NCBI GenBank assembly: GCA_028282625.1
Contig: JANQHP010000021.1
Span: 1 to 22,423 of the forward strand
Direction: 5' to 3'
Length of the DNA stretch: 22,423 bases
Origin: Rickettsiales bacterium
Lineage (GTDB): Bacteria > Pseudomonadota > Alphaproteobacteria > Rickettsiales > UBA8987
Position 1 is the stretch's first letter; the number at the start of each line of letters is the position of its first letter. The notes beneath the pieces were generated by a model, which saw only the letters and a program-made list of their open reading frames with translations, did not search any database and was not told the DNA's origin. This document shows, piece after piece, positions 5,980-13,353 of the stretch. A program made the translations under genes and the position numbers.

Positions 5980-6535
5980 TGCTGCACTGCAGCACATACA
6001 GGCGCGCTCCGGGCAGTTGATCCTGGATTTACGGTACGCAACATCGGATAATTTTACGGGTGAGCCGGTCTACCGGCACCCGGCGGCGTTTTTGCGTCCT
6101 GAGGCGATGGCACGGCTGGAAGAGGCGCTGGCGCTGGCGGTGGCACTTGGCTATCAGCTGAAGATTTTTGATGCGTTTCGCCCACAAGAGGCGCAGGAGG
6201 CGCTATGGGCGCATACGCCTGACCCGGATTTTTTGGCGCCGCCGGAGCGTGGCTCCCCGCATTCGCGCGGGGTGGCGGTGGACCTAACGTTGTGCAACGC
6301 ACAAGGAGACGAGCTTGATATGGGCACCGGGTTTGATGCGTTTACCCCGCGGTCGCATCATGGGAATACGGAGATTGCGAAAGAGGCGCAGCAAAACCGC
6401 TTGGTACTGCTTGGGATTATGACGGCGGCCGGGTGGGATTTTTACCGCAATGAATGGTGGCACTATCAGCTGTTTGATAGTCGCCGCTATTCGGTGCTGT
6501 GTGACGCGGAGGCGGGCACGCAGATGATGGGATAG
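5969..6535 (+). CDS. D-alanyl-D-alanine dipeptidase, VanX/DdpX type (peptidase M15D)
   Basis: A zinc dipeptidase that splits D-Ala-D-Ala. All catalytic residues can be placed: Arg71 in FDAFRP, His98 and Asp105 in the SPHSRGVAVDLTL motif, and Glu162 and His165 in NEWWHY. The DMGTGFDAF segment typical of the family is also present. The length of 188 aa is normal, and there is no signal peptide, so it acts in the cytoplasm. The start is GTG at 5969, with GGGAG seven bases upstream, inside the end of the channel gene. No vanH/vanA-like ligase is adjacent, so a role in peptidoglycan turnover or D-Ala recovery (as for E. coli DdpX) is more likely than glycopeptide resistance. The gene ends against a triplicated 15-bp repeat. 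Confidence 0.92.
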   Translation: MIPNAALQHIQARSGQLILDLRYATSDNFTGEPVYRHPAAFLRPEAMARLEEALALAVALGYQLKIFDAFRPQEAQEALWAHTPDPDFLAPPERGSPHSRGVAVDLTLCNAQGDELDMGTGFDAFTPRSHHGNTEIAKEAQQNRLVLLGIMTAAGWDFYRNEWWHYQLFDSRRYSVLCDAEAGTQMMG

Positions 6536-6536
6536 G

Positions 6537-6581
6537 CCCTTAAAGGGCAAACCCTTAAAGGGCAAACCCTTAAAGGGCAAG
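6537..6581. repeat. Three tandem copies of a 15-bp unit at the vanX/trpS junction
   Basis: The unit CCCTTAAAGGGCAAA is present three times without gaps; the last base differs in the third copy. Each unit holds a near-palindrome CCCTT-A-AAGGG. The third unit contains the trpS stop codon (6570-6572) and its last codons, so the array probably arose by duplication of the trpS 3' end. It fills the whole space between two convergent genes and may give stem-loops for both transcripts. Confidence 0.85.
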
Positions 6582-7565
6582 TCCGACCAGGTGTTTAACT
6601 TCGGCCATGGTTTTTTCTGCTTTAGCGCGCGCTGCTTGGGCGCCGCGTGCGAGGATCTGGTCCAGATAAGCGGGGTCTTCGCGCAGGGCGATCATTTTTT
6701 CACGGATGGGGCCTAAATGCGCGGTGGTGATTTCCGCGAGCTTTTCTTTAAACTCGGCAAAACCAAGATGGGTGCATGCTGCCTCGGCTTGCTCGAGGGA
6801 AAGGCCTGAAAGGGCGGCATAGATGCTGAGCAGGTTGCTGCTTTCGGGTCGCGCTTCCGGGTCATAGGTGATGCCTGGTAGCATATCGGACTTGGCCTTG
6901 CGGATTTTACGTGCGATGGTGTCATTGTCGTCATGCAAATGGATGCGGCTGTTGTCGGATGGGTCGGACTTGCTCATTTTGCTGGTGCCATCACGCAGGC
7001 TCATCACGCGGGTGGCTTCGCCTAGAATGAGGGGTTCTGGCAGCGAGAAAATCTCTTGCTGATACTGGCGATTAAACGCACCGGCGATGTCACGCGTGAG
7101 CTCAAGATGCTGTTTTTGGTCTTCGCCTACTGGCACATGCGTGGCATGGTAAAGCAGGATATCGGCGGCCATGAGTACGGGGTAGCTATAAAGCCCCAGC
7201 ACGGCGTGATCGCGCTTTTTGCCGGCCTTTTCCTTGAACTGGGTCATGCGGTTGAGCCAGCCAAGCGGCGTGTGGCAACTGAAGATCCAGGCCAGCTCGC
7301 TATGGGCAGGAACCGCTGACTGCACAAAGATGGCGTGCTTTTCCGGGTCAATGCCACACGCGATATAAGCGGCCGCGGTTTCACGCACATGCTGGCGGAG
7401 CGCTGCTGGGTCTTGCGGCACGGTGATGGCGTGCAGATCGACGATGCAAAAGAGGCAATCGTCATAGTGGTCTTGCAGGTGGGTCCACTGGCGAATGGCA
7501 CCAAGATAGTTGCCAAGATGCAGCTGACCGGTGGGCTGGACGCCAGATAAGATACGTGTGGTCAT
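6570..7565 (-). CDS. trpS: Tryptophanyl-tRNA synthetase
   Basis: Class I aminoacyl-tRNA synthetase charging tRNA-Trp. The product of 331 aa has the expected bacterial length. The HIGH-type motif is at residues 11-19 (PTGQLHLGN) and the KMSKS motif at 196-200 (in GTSKMSKSDPSD). Conserved VPVGEDQKQHLELTRDIA lies between them. The start codon overlaps the gpsA stop in an ATGA arrangement, so translation is coupled to gpsA. It is the last gene of the ccmA-ccmB-gpsA-trpS unit, and its stop lies in the triplicated 15-bp repeat. Confidence 0.97.
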   Translation of the reverse strand: MTTRILSGVQPTGQLHLGNYLGAIRQWTHLQDHYDDCLFCIVDLHAITVPQDPAALRQHVRETAAAYIACGIDPEKHAIFVQSAVPAHSELAWIFSCHTPLGWLNRMTQFKEKAGKKRDHAVLGLYSYPVLMAADILLYHATHVPVGEDQKQHLELTRDIAGAFNRQYQQEIFSLPEPLILGEATRVMSLRDGTSKMSKSDPSDNSRIHLHDDNDTIARKIRKAKSDMLPGITYDPEARPESSNLLSIYAALSGLSLEQAEAACTHLGFAEFKEKLAEITTAHLGPIREKMIALREDPAYLDQILARGAQAARAKAEKTMAEVKHLVGLAL

Positions 7566-8539
7566 GAGGTGCTCATGAGTTGGGTAGCAGGGAGCGTGCC
7601 TTGCAGGATAGCGTGCACTTGTTCGCAGGCGGGAACCCGAACGCCAAGCTTTTCGGCCAGGCGGATGACGGGGCCTGCGGAGTGGACGCCTTCGGCCACC
7701 GTGCGGCGTTTGGCCAGGATCTCTTCCAGCTTTTGGCCTTTGCCAAGGGCGATGCCAAGCGACATGTTGCGCGATTTTTCGCTGCTGCAGGTGAGCAGCA
7801 CGTCGCCCAGGCCGCAGAGTTCCATGGCGGTTTTAGCACGCCCGCCCTTGGCCTGGATTAGGCGGCGGATGTCGGCCATGCCCTGCACCAAGAAGGCAGC
7901 ACGGGCATTTTCTCCGGCCTGCTGCCCAACCAAGATGCCGCAGCCAATGGCGAGGATGTTTTTGACGGCACCCGCCATTTGCGCACCGGCCACATCATGG
8001 CTGATTTTGAGGTGAAAATCGTTGCTGGCAAAGGCTTTGGCGACCGTGTTGGCGATGGCTTTCTCTTTGCCGGCCAGGCTCACATGGGTGGACTGCCCGC
8101 GTGCGACTTCATCGGCAAAGCTTGGGCCGCTTAAGATCAGGATGGGTGAACTTGGGAGGACTTCTTCGGCGACTTCGCTCATCAGCTTGAGGCTGGATTC
8201 TTCCACGCCTTTGCTGGCGAGGATGAGTGGTGTACCAGGTGCAATATGCGCGGCGAGTTGCGTGAGCGTGGCGCGCACAAATTGTGCGGGCGCTACGACC
8301 AGCACGGCCTGCATGGCGGCCATTGCTTCTAGCGCGCCGGTGGCTTTGAGCGTGTTGGGCAGTGGGATATCGGGCAGAAAAAGAGGGTTGGTGTGGGTCG
8401 TGTTGATCGCCTCTACCACGTCCTCCTCCCGCGCCCATAGGGTCACGTGCCGCCCTGCGCGGCAAAGCGCGGTGGCAAGGGCGGTGCCCCAGGCGCCGCC
8501 GCCTATCACGCCAATTTGATGGATGGTGTGTTTACTCAT
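7562..8539 (-). CDS. gpsA: Glycerol-3-phosphate dehydrogenase [NAD(P)+]
   Basis: Reduces dihydroxyacetone phosphate to sn-glycerol-3-phosphate for phospholipid synthesis in the cytoplasm. The product is 325 aa from the ATG at 8539. The Rossmann motif IGVIGGGAWGTALA is at residues 9-22. Further family segments are LILASKGVE, ILSGPSFADEVARGQ, AGAVKNILAIGCG with the catalytic Lys, and ELCGLGDVLLTCSSEKSRN. I prefer MSKHT over the frame's upstream ATG because the latter would lie in the end of ccmB. No clear Shine-Dalgarno precedes it. Its 3' end overlaps trpS by 4 bp. Grouping with ccmAB is not the usual context and may only reflect operon packing. Confidence 0.96.
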   Translation of the reverse strand: MSKHTIHQIGVIGGGAWGTALATALCRAGRHVTLWAREEDVVEAINTTHTNPLFLPDIPLPNTLKATGALEAMAAMQAVLVVAPAQFVRATLTQLAAHIAPGTPLILASKGVEESSLKLMSEVAEEVLPSSPILILSGPSFADEVARGQSTHVSLAGKEKAIANTVAKAFASNDFHLKISHDVAGAQMAGAVKNILAIGCGILVGQQAGENARAAFLVQGMADIRRLIQAKGGRAKTAMELCGLGDVLLTCSSEKSRNMSLGIALGKGQKLEEILAKRRTVAEGVHSAGPVIRLAEKLGVRVPACEQVHAILQGTLPATQLMSTS

Positions 8540-8564
8540 AGTGTAAATTCTAGTCGGGTTTTGT

Positions 8565-9257
8565 TTATTCTTCCAGTGCAATCCTTAAAGCGGCCTGGCT
8601 CGCTAAAAGTGTGAGTGGGACTAAGACCAGATAAAGCCCGGCGAACAAGGGCAGATGGGTTTGCAGTGCGTACGCTAGATTATGTGCGCTGCTGGTATAG
8701 ACCAGCGAAGAGGCAAAGATGATAATGGGCACATAAAGCGGCAGGAGCAACAGGCCAAGCAGGCTGCCACTGCGCCGCAGGCCAAGTGTGAGCGTGGCTA
8801 TATTTACACCAAGCAGGCTGAACAGGCCCGAGCCAAGCAGGATCGACAGCATGATGGTGGCGATGTGTGCTTCTGGCCCGTGCAGCAGGATAATGGCGAT
8901 CGGGGTGCAGAGTGCCAGCAACACGCCGGTATATAGCCAGTGGCAGAGCATTTTTGTGAGGATGAAAGGGATCAGTGAGGGCAAGCGTATGGCCCATTGC
9001 TCGGCGATGCCTTGCTCCCATTCCTCACGCCAGATATAGGGCAACCAGAGCAGGCTGGCACTGGCTGTGATCACCCACAATGCGGTGAGCGTTTCATGAA
9101 GGGAGCGTGTTGGTTGCTCCTGACCGGCAAAGATAGAAACCAGCATCAGGAGAAAGAAAAAGCCAAGCCACTGGGCGAGAAGCATACGTTGACTCCAGAG
9201 CAGCCGACACTCATGACACAGCAGGGTAAAGAAGAGGGGGTGGTTAGGGCGTGGCAT
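8565..9257 (-). CDS. ccmB: Heme exporter permease CcmB
   Basis: Membrane subunit of the CcmAB ABC transporter that works with CcmC-CcmE in system I cytochrome c maturation. The product is 230 aa from the ATG at 9257, close to the usual 220, with six hydrophobic spans. Visible family features are an N-terminal cytoplasmic start with ECRLLWSQ, the EEWEQGIAEQW coupling-type loop, and a long central LLGVNIATLTLGLRRSGSLL segment. The start overlaps the ccmA 3' end by 14 bp, so the longer upstream frame, which reads through ccmA in another frame, is rejected. ccmC does not follow; gpsA does. Confidence 0.92.
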   Translation of the reverse strand: MPRPNHPLFFTLLCHECRLLWSQRMLLAQWLGFFFLLMLVSIFAGQEQPTRSLHETLTALWVITASASLLWLPYIWREEWEQGIAEQWAIRLPSLIPFILTKMLCHWLYTGVLLALCTPIAIILLHGPEAHIATIMLSILLGSGLFSLLGVNIATLTLGLRRSGSLLGLLLLPLYVPIIIFASSLVYTSSAHNLAYALQTHLPLFAGLYLVLVPLTLLASQAALRIALEE

Positions 9258-9882
9258 GGGTCGATGGGTGGGGTTGAAAATCCGCAATATCCAGTGGCAG
9301 GCCAATGGGAGCGGGCAAGGGGCCGTGATGTGAGGCCAGCACAATGCCGTGCTGATCGCAGCGCACGGCAAGCAGGCGAAGGAGCATGGCGCATCCGACC
9401 TCATCTAAGTGAGCAAAGGGCTCATCTAGCAGCCATATTTCAGTGTTTTCCAGCATGAGGCGGGCAAGTGCGAGCCGTTTTTGGTAGCCTTGGGAAAGCT
9501 GGTGCACGGGTCGGTGCAGCATGTCGCCAAGGCCCCAAAAATGCTGCGCGGCGGGCACTTTTTCTTTAGCGTCTTCCAGCTTGGCCCATAGGGCAAAATG
9601 GTCGGAAACGGTGCGGTCCATATAGAGCCCGGGGCGATGACCCACATAGCTGATGGCCTGTTTCCAACGGAGGTCTTTCATCGGGTCTACATGCTCACCT
9701 TCCCAGTAGATTTCCCCTTGCGGCATGGGCAAGAAGCCTGCGAGCATGCGGAGCAGGGACGTTTTGCCCGACCCGTTTGGCCCGCGCAGAAAGAGCAGTG
9801 CGCCCTGGCCCAGCGTCAGGCTTAATGCTGTAAAGAGGGGGTGTTGCGCCCGCTTGCAGCTGAGATATTCGAGGGTAAGCAT
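9244..9882 (-). CDS. ccmA: Heme exporter ATP-binding protein CcmA
   Basis: ATPase subunit of the CcmABCD complex that releases holo-CcmE for heme delivery to c-type cytochromes. The product has 212 residues. Walker A GPNGSGKT is at 34-41, the ABC signature LSQGYQKR at 129-136, and Walker B WLLDEP at 150-155 followed by the D-loop FAHLD. The ISYVGHRPGLYMDRTVSDH stretch is typical of CcmA and separates it from other small ABC ATPases. It opens the ccmA-ccmB-gpsA-trpS unit. No ribosome binding site is seen before the ATG. Instead a TTGGCA/TATACT promoter ends only 7 bp before it, pointing to a leaderless transcript. Confidence 0.93.
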   Translation of the reverse strand: MLTLEYLSCKRAQHPLFTALSLTLGQGALLFLRGPNGSGKTSLLRMLAGFLPMPQGEIYWEGEHVDPMKDLRWKQAISYVGHRPGLYMDRTVSDHFALWAKLEDAKEKVPAAQHFWGLGDMLHRPVHQLSQGYQKRLALARLMLENTEIWLLDEPFAHLDEVGCAMLLRLLAVRCDQHGIVLASHHGPLPAPIGLPLDIADFQPHPSTHATP

Positions 9883-9889
9883 GGGGCGC

Positions 9890-9917
9890 AGTATAGCAGC
9901 CTGCGCGCTTCTGCCAA
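9890..9917 (-). promoter_or_regulatory. Promoter of the ccmA-ccmB-gpsA-trpS unit
   Basis: On the minus strand TTGGCA (9917-9912), 16-bp spacer, TATACT (9895-9890), then 7 bases and the ccmA ATG. Both hexamers are good sigma70-type matches. Their closeness to the start codon predicts transcription starting at or next to the ATG. Confidence 0.6.
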
Positions 9918-9945
9918 GGCGGGGTTTTTAGGGGAGGGTTGCACG

Positions 9946-10060
9946 TTGGATGATGGATAATAGATGATGGATGGAAGGAGGGTGCGTGGGTACTTCCTTC
10001 GGAGCGGGCTTTTAAGCCCACGAGTAGCGACCAAGGGGAGCGCAGCCTTCGCGGCGCTTG
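9946..10060 (+). repeat. Period-7 array H3 and diverged repeat block A (copy 2)
   Basis: 9946-9973 holds four heptamers of the type TTGGATG/ATGGATA. At 9983 the shared block begins (TGCGTGGGTAC, then TTCGGAGCGGGC). It has a local inverted repeat, GGGCTTTTAAGCCC, in place of the standard middle, then GAGTAGCGAC and GGGGAGCGCAGCC. No gene is seen in 9883-10462, which is about 580 bp of repeats plus the prepilin promoter. Confidence 0.65.
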
Positions 10061-10073
10061 AGCGTTATTTAAA

Positions 10074-10320
10074 AGTAACTGGTCACTGGTTACTAGTCAC
10101 TGGATCCCGCGGTCGTCCGCTTTCGTATTACGTACTACAGCGCGACAGGGGGCCGCGGGATGACGGGGTGATGAGGTGCGTGGGCACTTCTTCCGGAGCG
10201 GGTGTAACCTGCGACTAGGAGCGAAGCGACGCGGCTTCCTCAAGCGCCGGCGGGGTCTTGTCTCGCCGCAGTGCAAAGCACGTAGGCGGATTAAAGGGGG
10301 TTAAGGCCCCCTTTTATATA
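10074..10320 (+). repeat. Composite repeat: array H4, split palindrome P3, block A (copy 3)
   Basis: 10074-10101 has four heptamers of the type GGTCACT/AGTAACT. At 10104-10112 ATCCCGCGG begins palindrome P3, whose other arm CCGCGGGAT lies at 10153-10161, so about 40 bp are inserted in the loop. ACGGGG leads into block A at 10177-10236 (TGCGTGGGCACTTC, CCGGAGCGGGTG, GCGACTAGGAGC). The tail GGCGGGGTC...GGGGGTTAAGGCCCCC runs to about 10315. The order H-P-A matches 1-198 (minus) and 20457-20710. Confidence 0.7.
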
Positions 10321-10350
10321 AAAAACACCCCATGCACCCGCGCTCATACA

Positions 10351-10387
10351 CCACCCTCCCCACCAAGGGAGAGGGTGAGGGAGTGAG
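10351..10387 (+). repeat. C-run/G-run inverted module (second copy)
   Basis: ACCCTCCCCACCAAGGGAG followed by AGGGTGAGGGAGTG. It is related to 101-139. The 'CCCTC...GAGGG...GGGAG' pattern is common between genes of many proteobacteria and can form a stem-loop. Function unknown. Confidence 0.6.
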
Positions 10388-10423
10388 AACATTCTTTCTT
10401 AAAAAACAAGGTATGACCAGGCT

Positions 10424-10453
10424 TTGACTCTTGCCGGCAATTTGCGTTATACT
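10424..10453 (+). promoter_or_regulatory. Promoter of the prepilin gene
   Basis: TTGACT (10424-10429), 18-bp spacer, TATACT (10448-10453). Nine bases later comes the first ATG (10463). There is no Shine-Dalgarno, so the mRNA is probably leaderless or has only a few leader bases, depending on which of the ATGs at 10463, 10469 and 10475 is used. Confidence 0.6.
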
Positions 10454-10462
10454 CGGCATATT

Positions 10463-11200
10463 ATGAAGATGCGCATGCCCCAACCTCTTAAGACACACAC
10501 CAATGGTGGCTTTACCTTTGTGGAGCTGGTGATTGTGACCGTTATGGTTTCGCTGATTGTGGCGGCGATCATGGCCAGCGGCAACATGATACGCAACGCG
10601 CAATTGCAAAGCGTGGTGACGGATATCAATGAGTTTACCCTTGCGATGCGCAATTTTGAGAACCGCTATGGCTTTATGCCAGGGGACTTGCCTGACGCGG
10701 AGGATTATTGGGGAGCGGTTACCACGGATAACGGCGATGGAGATGGCATTTTGGACGATGTCGAGATTTTGCAGTTTTGGCAGCAGCTTTCACTGGCGGG
10801 GTTTTTAGAAGGCAATTACCTTAATGTGTATGGTGGAGCGGGCACCGATTATGTGGTTGGGGAAAATTGCCCGGAATCCGGGATTGAGTCTGCCGGTTTT
10901 CAGCCACGGTATTTTTTGGATTTGCATGACGATGCCACGCACGCCTTTTTGTTTGGAGGGACAGCCGTAAGCATTCTAAATGCCCCTGTGTTGACGCCGA
11001 CTGAAGCGCATGGGTTGGACCAGAAATACGATGACGGATTTGCCAGTCAGGGGGATATCCGTGCAGGTACGGGGACTGGGTTTGTAGTGGGGGACTGTAC
11101 GGATGAGTTGGCGACGGACCCGGCGGCGGCCTATGATTTAACGCAAACGGACAATGCGTGCCTGCTTTATTTCCGTTTTCAGTCGGGCCTGGAGCAATAA
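10463..11200 (+). CDS. Type IV prepilin-like protein (pseudopilin), 245 aa
   Basis: Residues 1-17 are a short basic leader. GGFTFVELVIVTVMVSLI follows, the class III prepilin signal: cleavage is expected between Gly and Phe, with Glu at +5 and a hydrophobic helix of about 20 residues. The mature protein continues with IRNAQLQSVVTDINEF, then FENRYGFMPGDLPDAEDYWG, a motif shared by large pseudopilin-like proteins of many Gram-negatives. A D/G-rich stretch DNGDGDGILDD could bind Ca2+. The four cysteines in the C-terminal half could form disulfides. It stands alone, about 3 kb from the pilus operon at 14185-20329, and could be a minor pilin or substrate of that machine; this is inference. The start is chosen by the promoter position. 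Confidence 0.85.
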   Translation: MKMRMPQPLKTHTNGGFTFVELVIVTVMVSLIVAAIMASGNMIRNAQLQSVVTDINEFTLAMRNFENRYGFMPGDLPDAEDYWGAVTTDNGDGDGILDDVEILQFWQQLSLAGFLEGNYLNVYGGAGTDYVVGENCPESGIESAGFQPRYFLDLHDDATHAFLFGGTAVSILNAPVLTPTEAHGLDQKYDDGFASQGDIRAGTGTGFVVGDCTDELATDPAAAYDLTQTDNACLLYFRFQSGLEQ

Positions 11201-11225
11201 AGCGGGGATTTTGGTGTTGGCCTTG

Positions 11226-11256
11226 TGCCAATTACCATTGGCAGCCGATCTTTTTT
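11226..11256 (+). terminator. Possible terminator after the prepilin gene
   Basis: TGCCAAT (11226-11232) and ATTGGCA (11237-11243) form a 7-bp stem with a 4-base loop. A run of six T follows 7 bases later (11251-11256), which is farther than in a typical intrinsic terminator. Confidence 0.35.
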
Positions 11257-11323
11257 GTGCCATAGTGCGCGCCCATATGGCACCGTGACAGGTGCCCATG
11301 GAACATGGAAGGGAATCATCCAC

Positions 11324-11665
11324 ATGAATGTTTTGCTTGTATTGCATCTGATGATTGTGATCTTGTTGGTGATCTTGATCTTGTTGCAGCGCAGCGCCAG
11401 CGACGGATTTACCGGTGGTGGCAGTTCCGGTGGGGAGGGGATTTTTTCCTCCCGTGGCAAGGCGAATACGCTTTCGCGTGCGACGGCGATTTTGGCGACG
11501 TTGTTCATCGGGAACAGTTTGTTGCTTGCTTATCTTTACGCCGGTGCGGCGGGGCAGAACGATGTGCTCGATCAATTGCAGGTAGATCAAGAAGTGCCTT
11601 CGACATTGGATATTCCTTCCCAAGAGCAAGCGCCAACGGTGCCTAGCGTGCCTTTGGCAGAATGA
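11324..11665 (+). CDS. secG: Preprotein translocase subunit SecG
   Basis: Small inner-membrane partner of SecY-SecE. The product is 113 aa. The first membrane helix is MNVLLVLHLMIVILLVILIL, then LQRSASDGFTGGGSSGGEG (the conserved QRS/Gly-rich loop), the FSSRGKANTLSRATA segment, and a second helix ILATLFIGNSLLLAYLY. A polar, Q/P/E-rich tail of about 35 residues follows and is typical of the longer SecG forms. Start at 11324, with GGGA upstream; the longer frame adds an unlikely prefix. The stop overlaps pyrG by 4 bp (ATGA). secG-pyrG-kdsA is a common proteobacterial order. Confidence 0.93.
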   Translation: MNVLLVLHLMIVILLVILILLQRSASDGFTGGGSSGGEGIFSSRGKANTLSRATAILATLFIGNSLLLAYLYAGAAGQNDVLDQLQVDQEVPSTLDIPSQEQAPTVPSVPLAE

Positions 11666-13353
11666 GTACCGCTTCTTCCCATACCAAATTTATTTTTATC
11701 ACCGGAGGGGTGGTCTCTTCACTGGGGAAGGGCATTGCTTCGGCTAGCCTTGGTGCGTTGCTTCAGGCTAGAGGATACCGCGTGCGGTTGCGCAAGCTGG
11801 ACCCTTATTTAAACATTGACCCAGGGACGATGAGCCCGATCCAGCATGGTGAGGTGTTTGTAACCGAGGATGGTGCGGAAACCGACCTGGATTTGGGGCA
11901 TTATGAGCGTTTTACGGCGGTGGCCGCGCGGCAGGGGGACAACGTGACCAGTGGCCGGATTTATGCGGATTTGCTGGCCAAAGAGCGACGCGGGGATTAT
12001 TTGGGTGGCACGGTGCAGGTGATTCCGCATGTAACCGATTTGATCAAGGCCTTTGTGGTGAACAATACGGAAGAGACGGATTTTGTGCTGTGTGAAATTG
12101 GTGGCACGGTCGGGGACATTGAGGCGCTGCCGTTTTTTGAAGCCATCCGTCAGCTGGGCAATGAGTTGGGCCGGGAGCGGGTGCTTTATGTGCATTTGAC
12201 GCTGGTGCCTTATCTTTCTGCGGCCAAGGAGCTGAAAACCAAGCCGACCCAGCACTCGGTTAAAGAGCTGCAAAGCATTGGGATTGCGCCCAATATTTTG
12301 CTGTGCCGGAGTGAGGTGCCGATTCCTCTTTCAGAGCGTCAGAAAATAGCCCTTTTTTGTAACGTACCCGACTCTGCCGTGATTCAGGCGCTGGATACGG
12401 ATACGATTTACCGTGTGCCGATCAATTACCACGCAGAAGGGCTGGATAATGCGGTGCTACGCGCCTTTGGTGTGGAGGGTGCGGCCAAGCCCGATCTTTC
12501 GCAGTGGGAGCGGGTGGCTGAAGCGGTGACGCATCCTAAAAAGGAAGTGAAGGTGGCGATTGTGGGGAAATATACCTCGCTGACCGATGCGTATAAGTCG
12601 CTTCTTGAGGCACTGGCCCATGCGGGGATCGCGCATCGCACGCAGGTGACGGTTCAGTGGGTCAACGCGCGGAAGCTGAGTGGTGCGACGGTAGACAACA
12701 TGCTGCAGGGCGTGGATGCGATTCTGATTCCCGGTGGATTTGGCGAAGGTGGTTCAGAAGGGAAGATTCAAGCAGCCAAGTGGGCCAGAGAGCATCAGAT
12801 TCCGTTTTTGGGGATCTGTTTTGGGATGCAGATGGCGGTGCTTGAGACCGCGCGTCATGTGGCAGACATCGGGGAGGAGGCGCTTTCCACGGAGTTGGCC
12901 ACCCTGCCCGAGGGCAAAGAGCCGCTGATTGGGCTCATGACGGAATGGGTGCAGGAGGGCGAAGTGCATACGCGCAGCAATCAGAGCGATTTGGGTGGCA
13001 CGATGCGGCTTGGTGCTTATCCTTGTCACATTACGCCGGGCACGCGCGCGGAGCAGGTCTACCGCGATCATGAAAAATCGGTACAGAAAGAGGATGCGCT
13101 GGTGATTTCAGAGCGCCACCGTCATCGCTATGAGGTGAATGTGCATTATCGCGCGGAGCTGGAAAAAGCGGGCATGGTGATCTCAGGCCTTTCGCCGGAC
13201 GGTGCGCTGCCCGAGATTGTGGAACGTCCGGACCATCCCTGGTTTGTGGGCGTGCAGTTCCACCCGGAATTCCAGTCTTGTCCGTTTCATCCTCATCCGC
13301 TTTTTTCTTCCTTTGTGGAGGCTGCGATTGCTTATGAAAATCACCAAAAATAG
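11662..13353 (+). CDS. pyrG: CTP synthase
   Basis: Makes CTP from UTP, ATP and glutamine in the cytoplasm. The product is 563 aa, slightly longer than the usual 535-550. The N-terminal synthetase domain starts KFIFITGGVVSSLGKGIASA (residues 9-28, the P-loop) and contains IDPGTMSPIQHGEVFVTEDG and LCEIGGTVGDIE. The C-terminal class I glutamine amidotransferase domain has its nucleophile Cys386 in LGICFGMQM, with His534 and Glu536 in QFHPEFQS. It begins on the ATGA overlap with secG and its last 20 bp overlap kdsA, so the three genes form a translationally coupled unit. Confidence 0.98.
   Translation: MSTASSHTKFIFITGGVVSSLGKGIASASLGALLQARGYRVRLRKLDPYLNIDPGTMSPIQHGEVFVTEDGAETDLDLGHYERFTAVAARQGDNVTSGRIYADLLAKERRGDYLGGTVQVIPHVTDLIKAFVVNNTEETDFVLCEIGGTVGDIEALPFFEAIRQLGNELGRERVLYVHLTLVPYLSAAKELKTKPTQHSVKELQSIGIAPNILLCRSEVPIPLSERQKIALFCNVPDSAVIQALDTDTIYRVPINYHAEGLDNAVLRAFGVEGAAKPDLSQWERVAEAVTHPKKEVKVAIVGKYTSLTDAYKSLLEALAHAGIAHRTQVTVQWVNARKLSGATVDNMLQGVDAILIPGGFGEGGSEGKIQAAKWAREHQIPFLGICFGMQMAVLETARHVADIGEEALSTELATLPEGKEPLIGLMTEWVQEGEVHTRSNQSDLGGTMRLGAYPCHITPGTRAEQVYRDHEKSVQKEDALVISERHRHRYEVNVHYRAELEKAGMVISGLSPDGALPEIVERPDHPWFVGVQFHPEFQSCPFHPHPLFSSFVEAAIAYENHQK

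Noticed and set aside
5969..6535. VanX-like gene as a vancomycin resistance gene
   Set aside because: No vanH/vanA-type partners or VanRS-type regulators are nearby, and the cell appears Gram-negative; a D-Ala-D-Ala recycling role fits better.
9946..10320. Insertion sequence remnant
   Set aside because: No transposase fragment and no clear terminal inverted repeats with target duplications; only dispersed repeat modules are seen.
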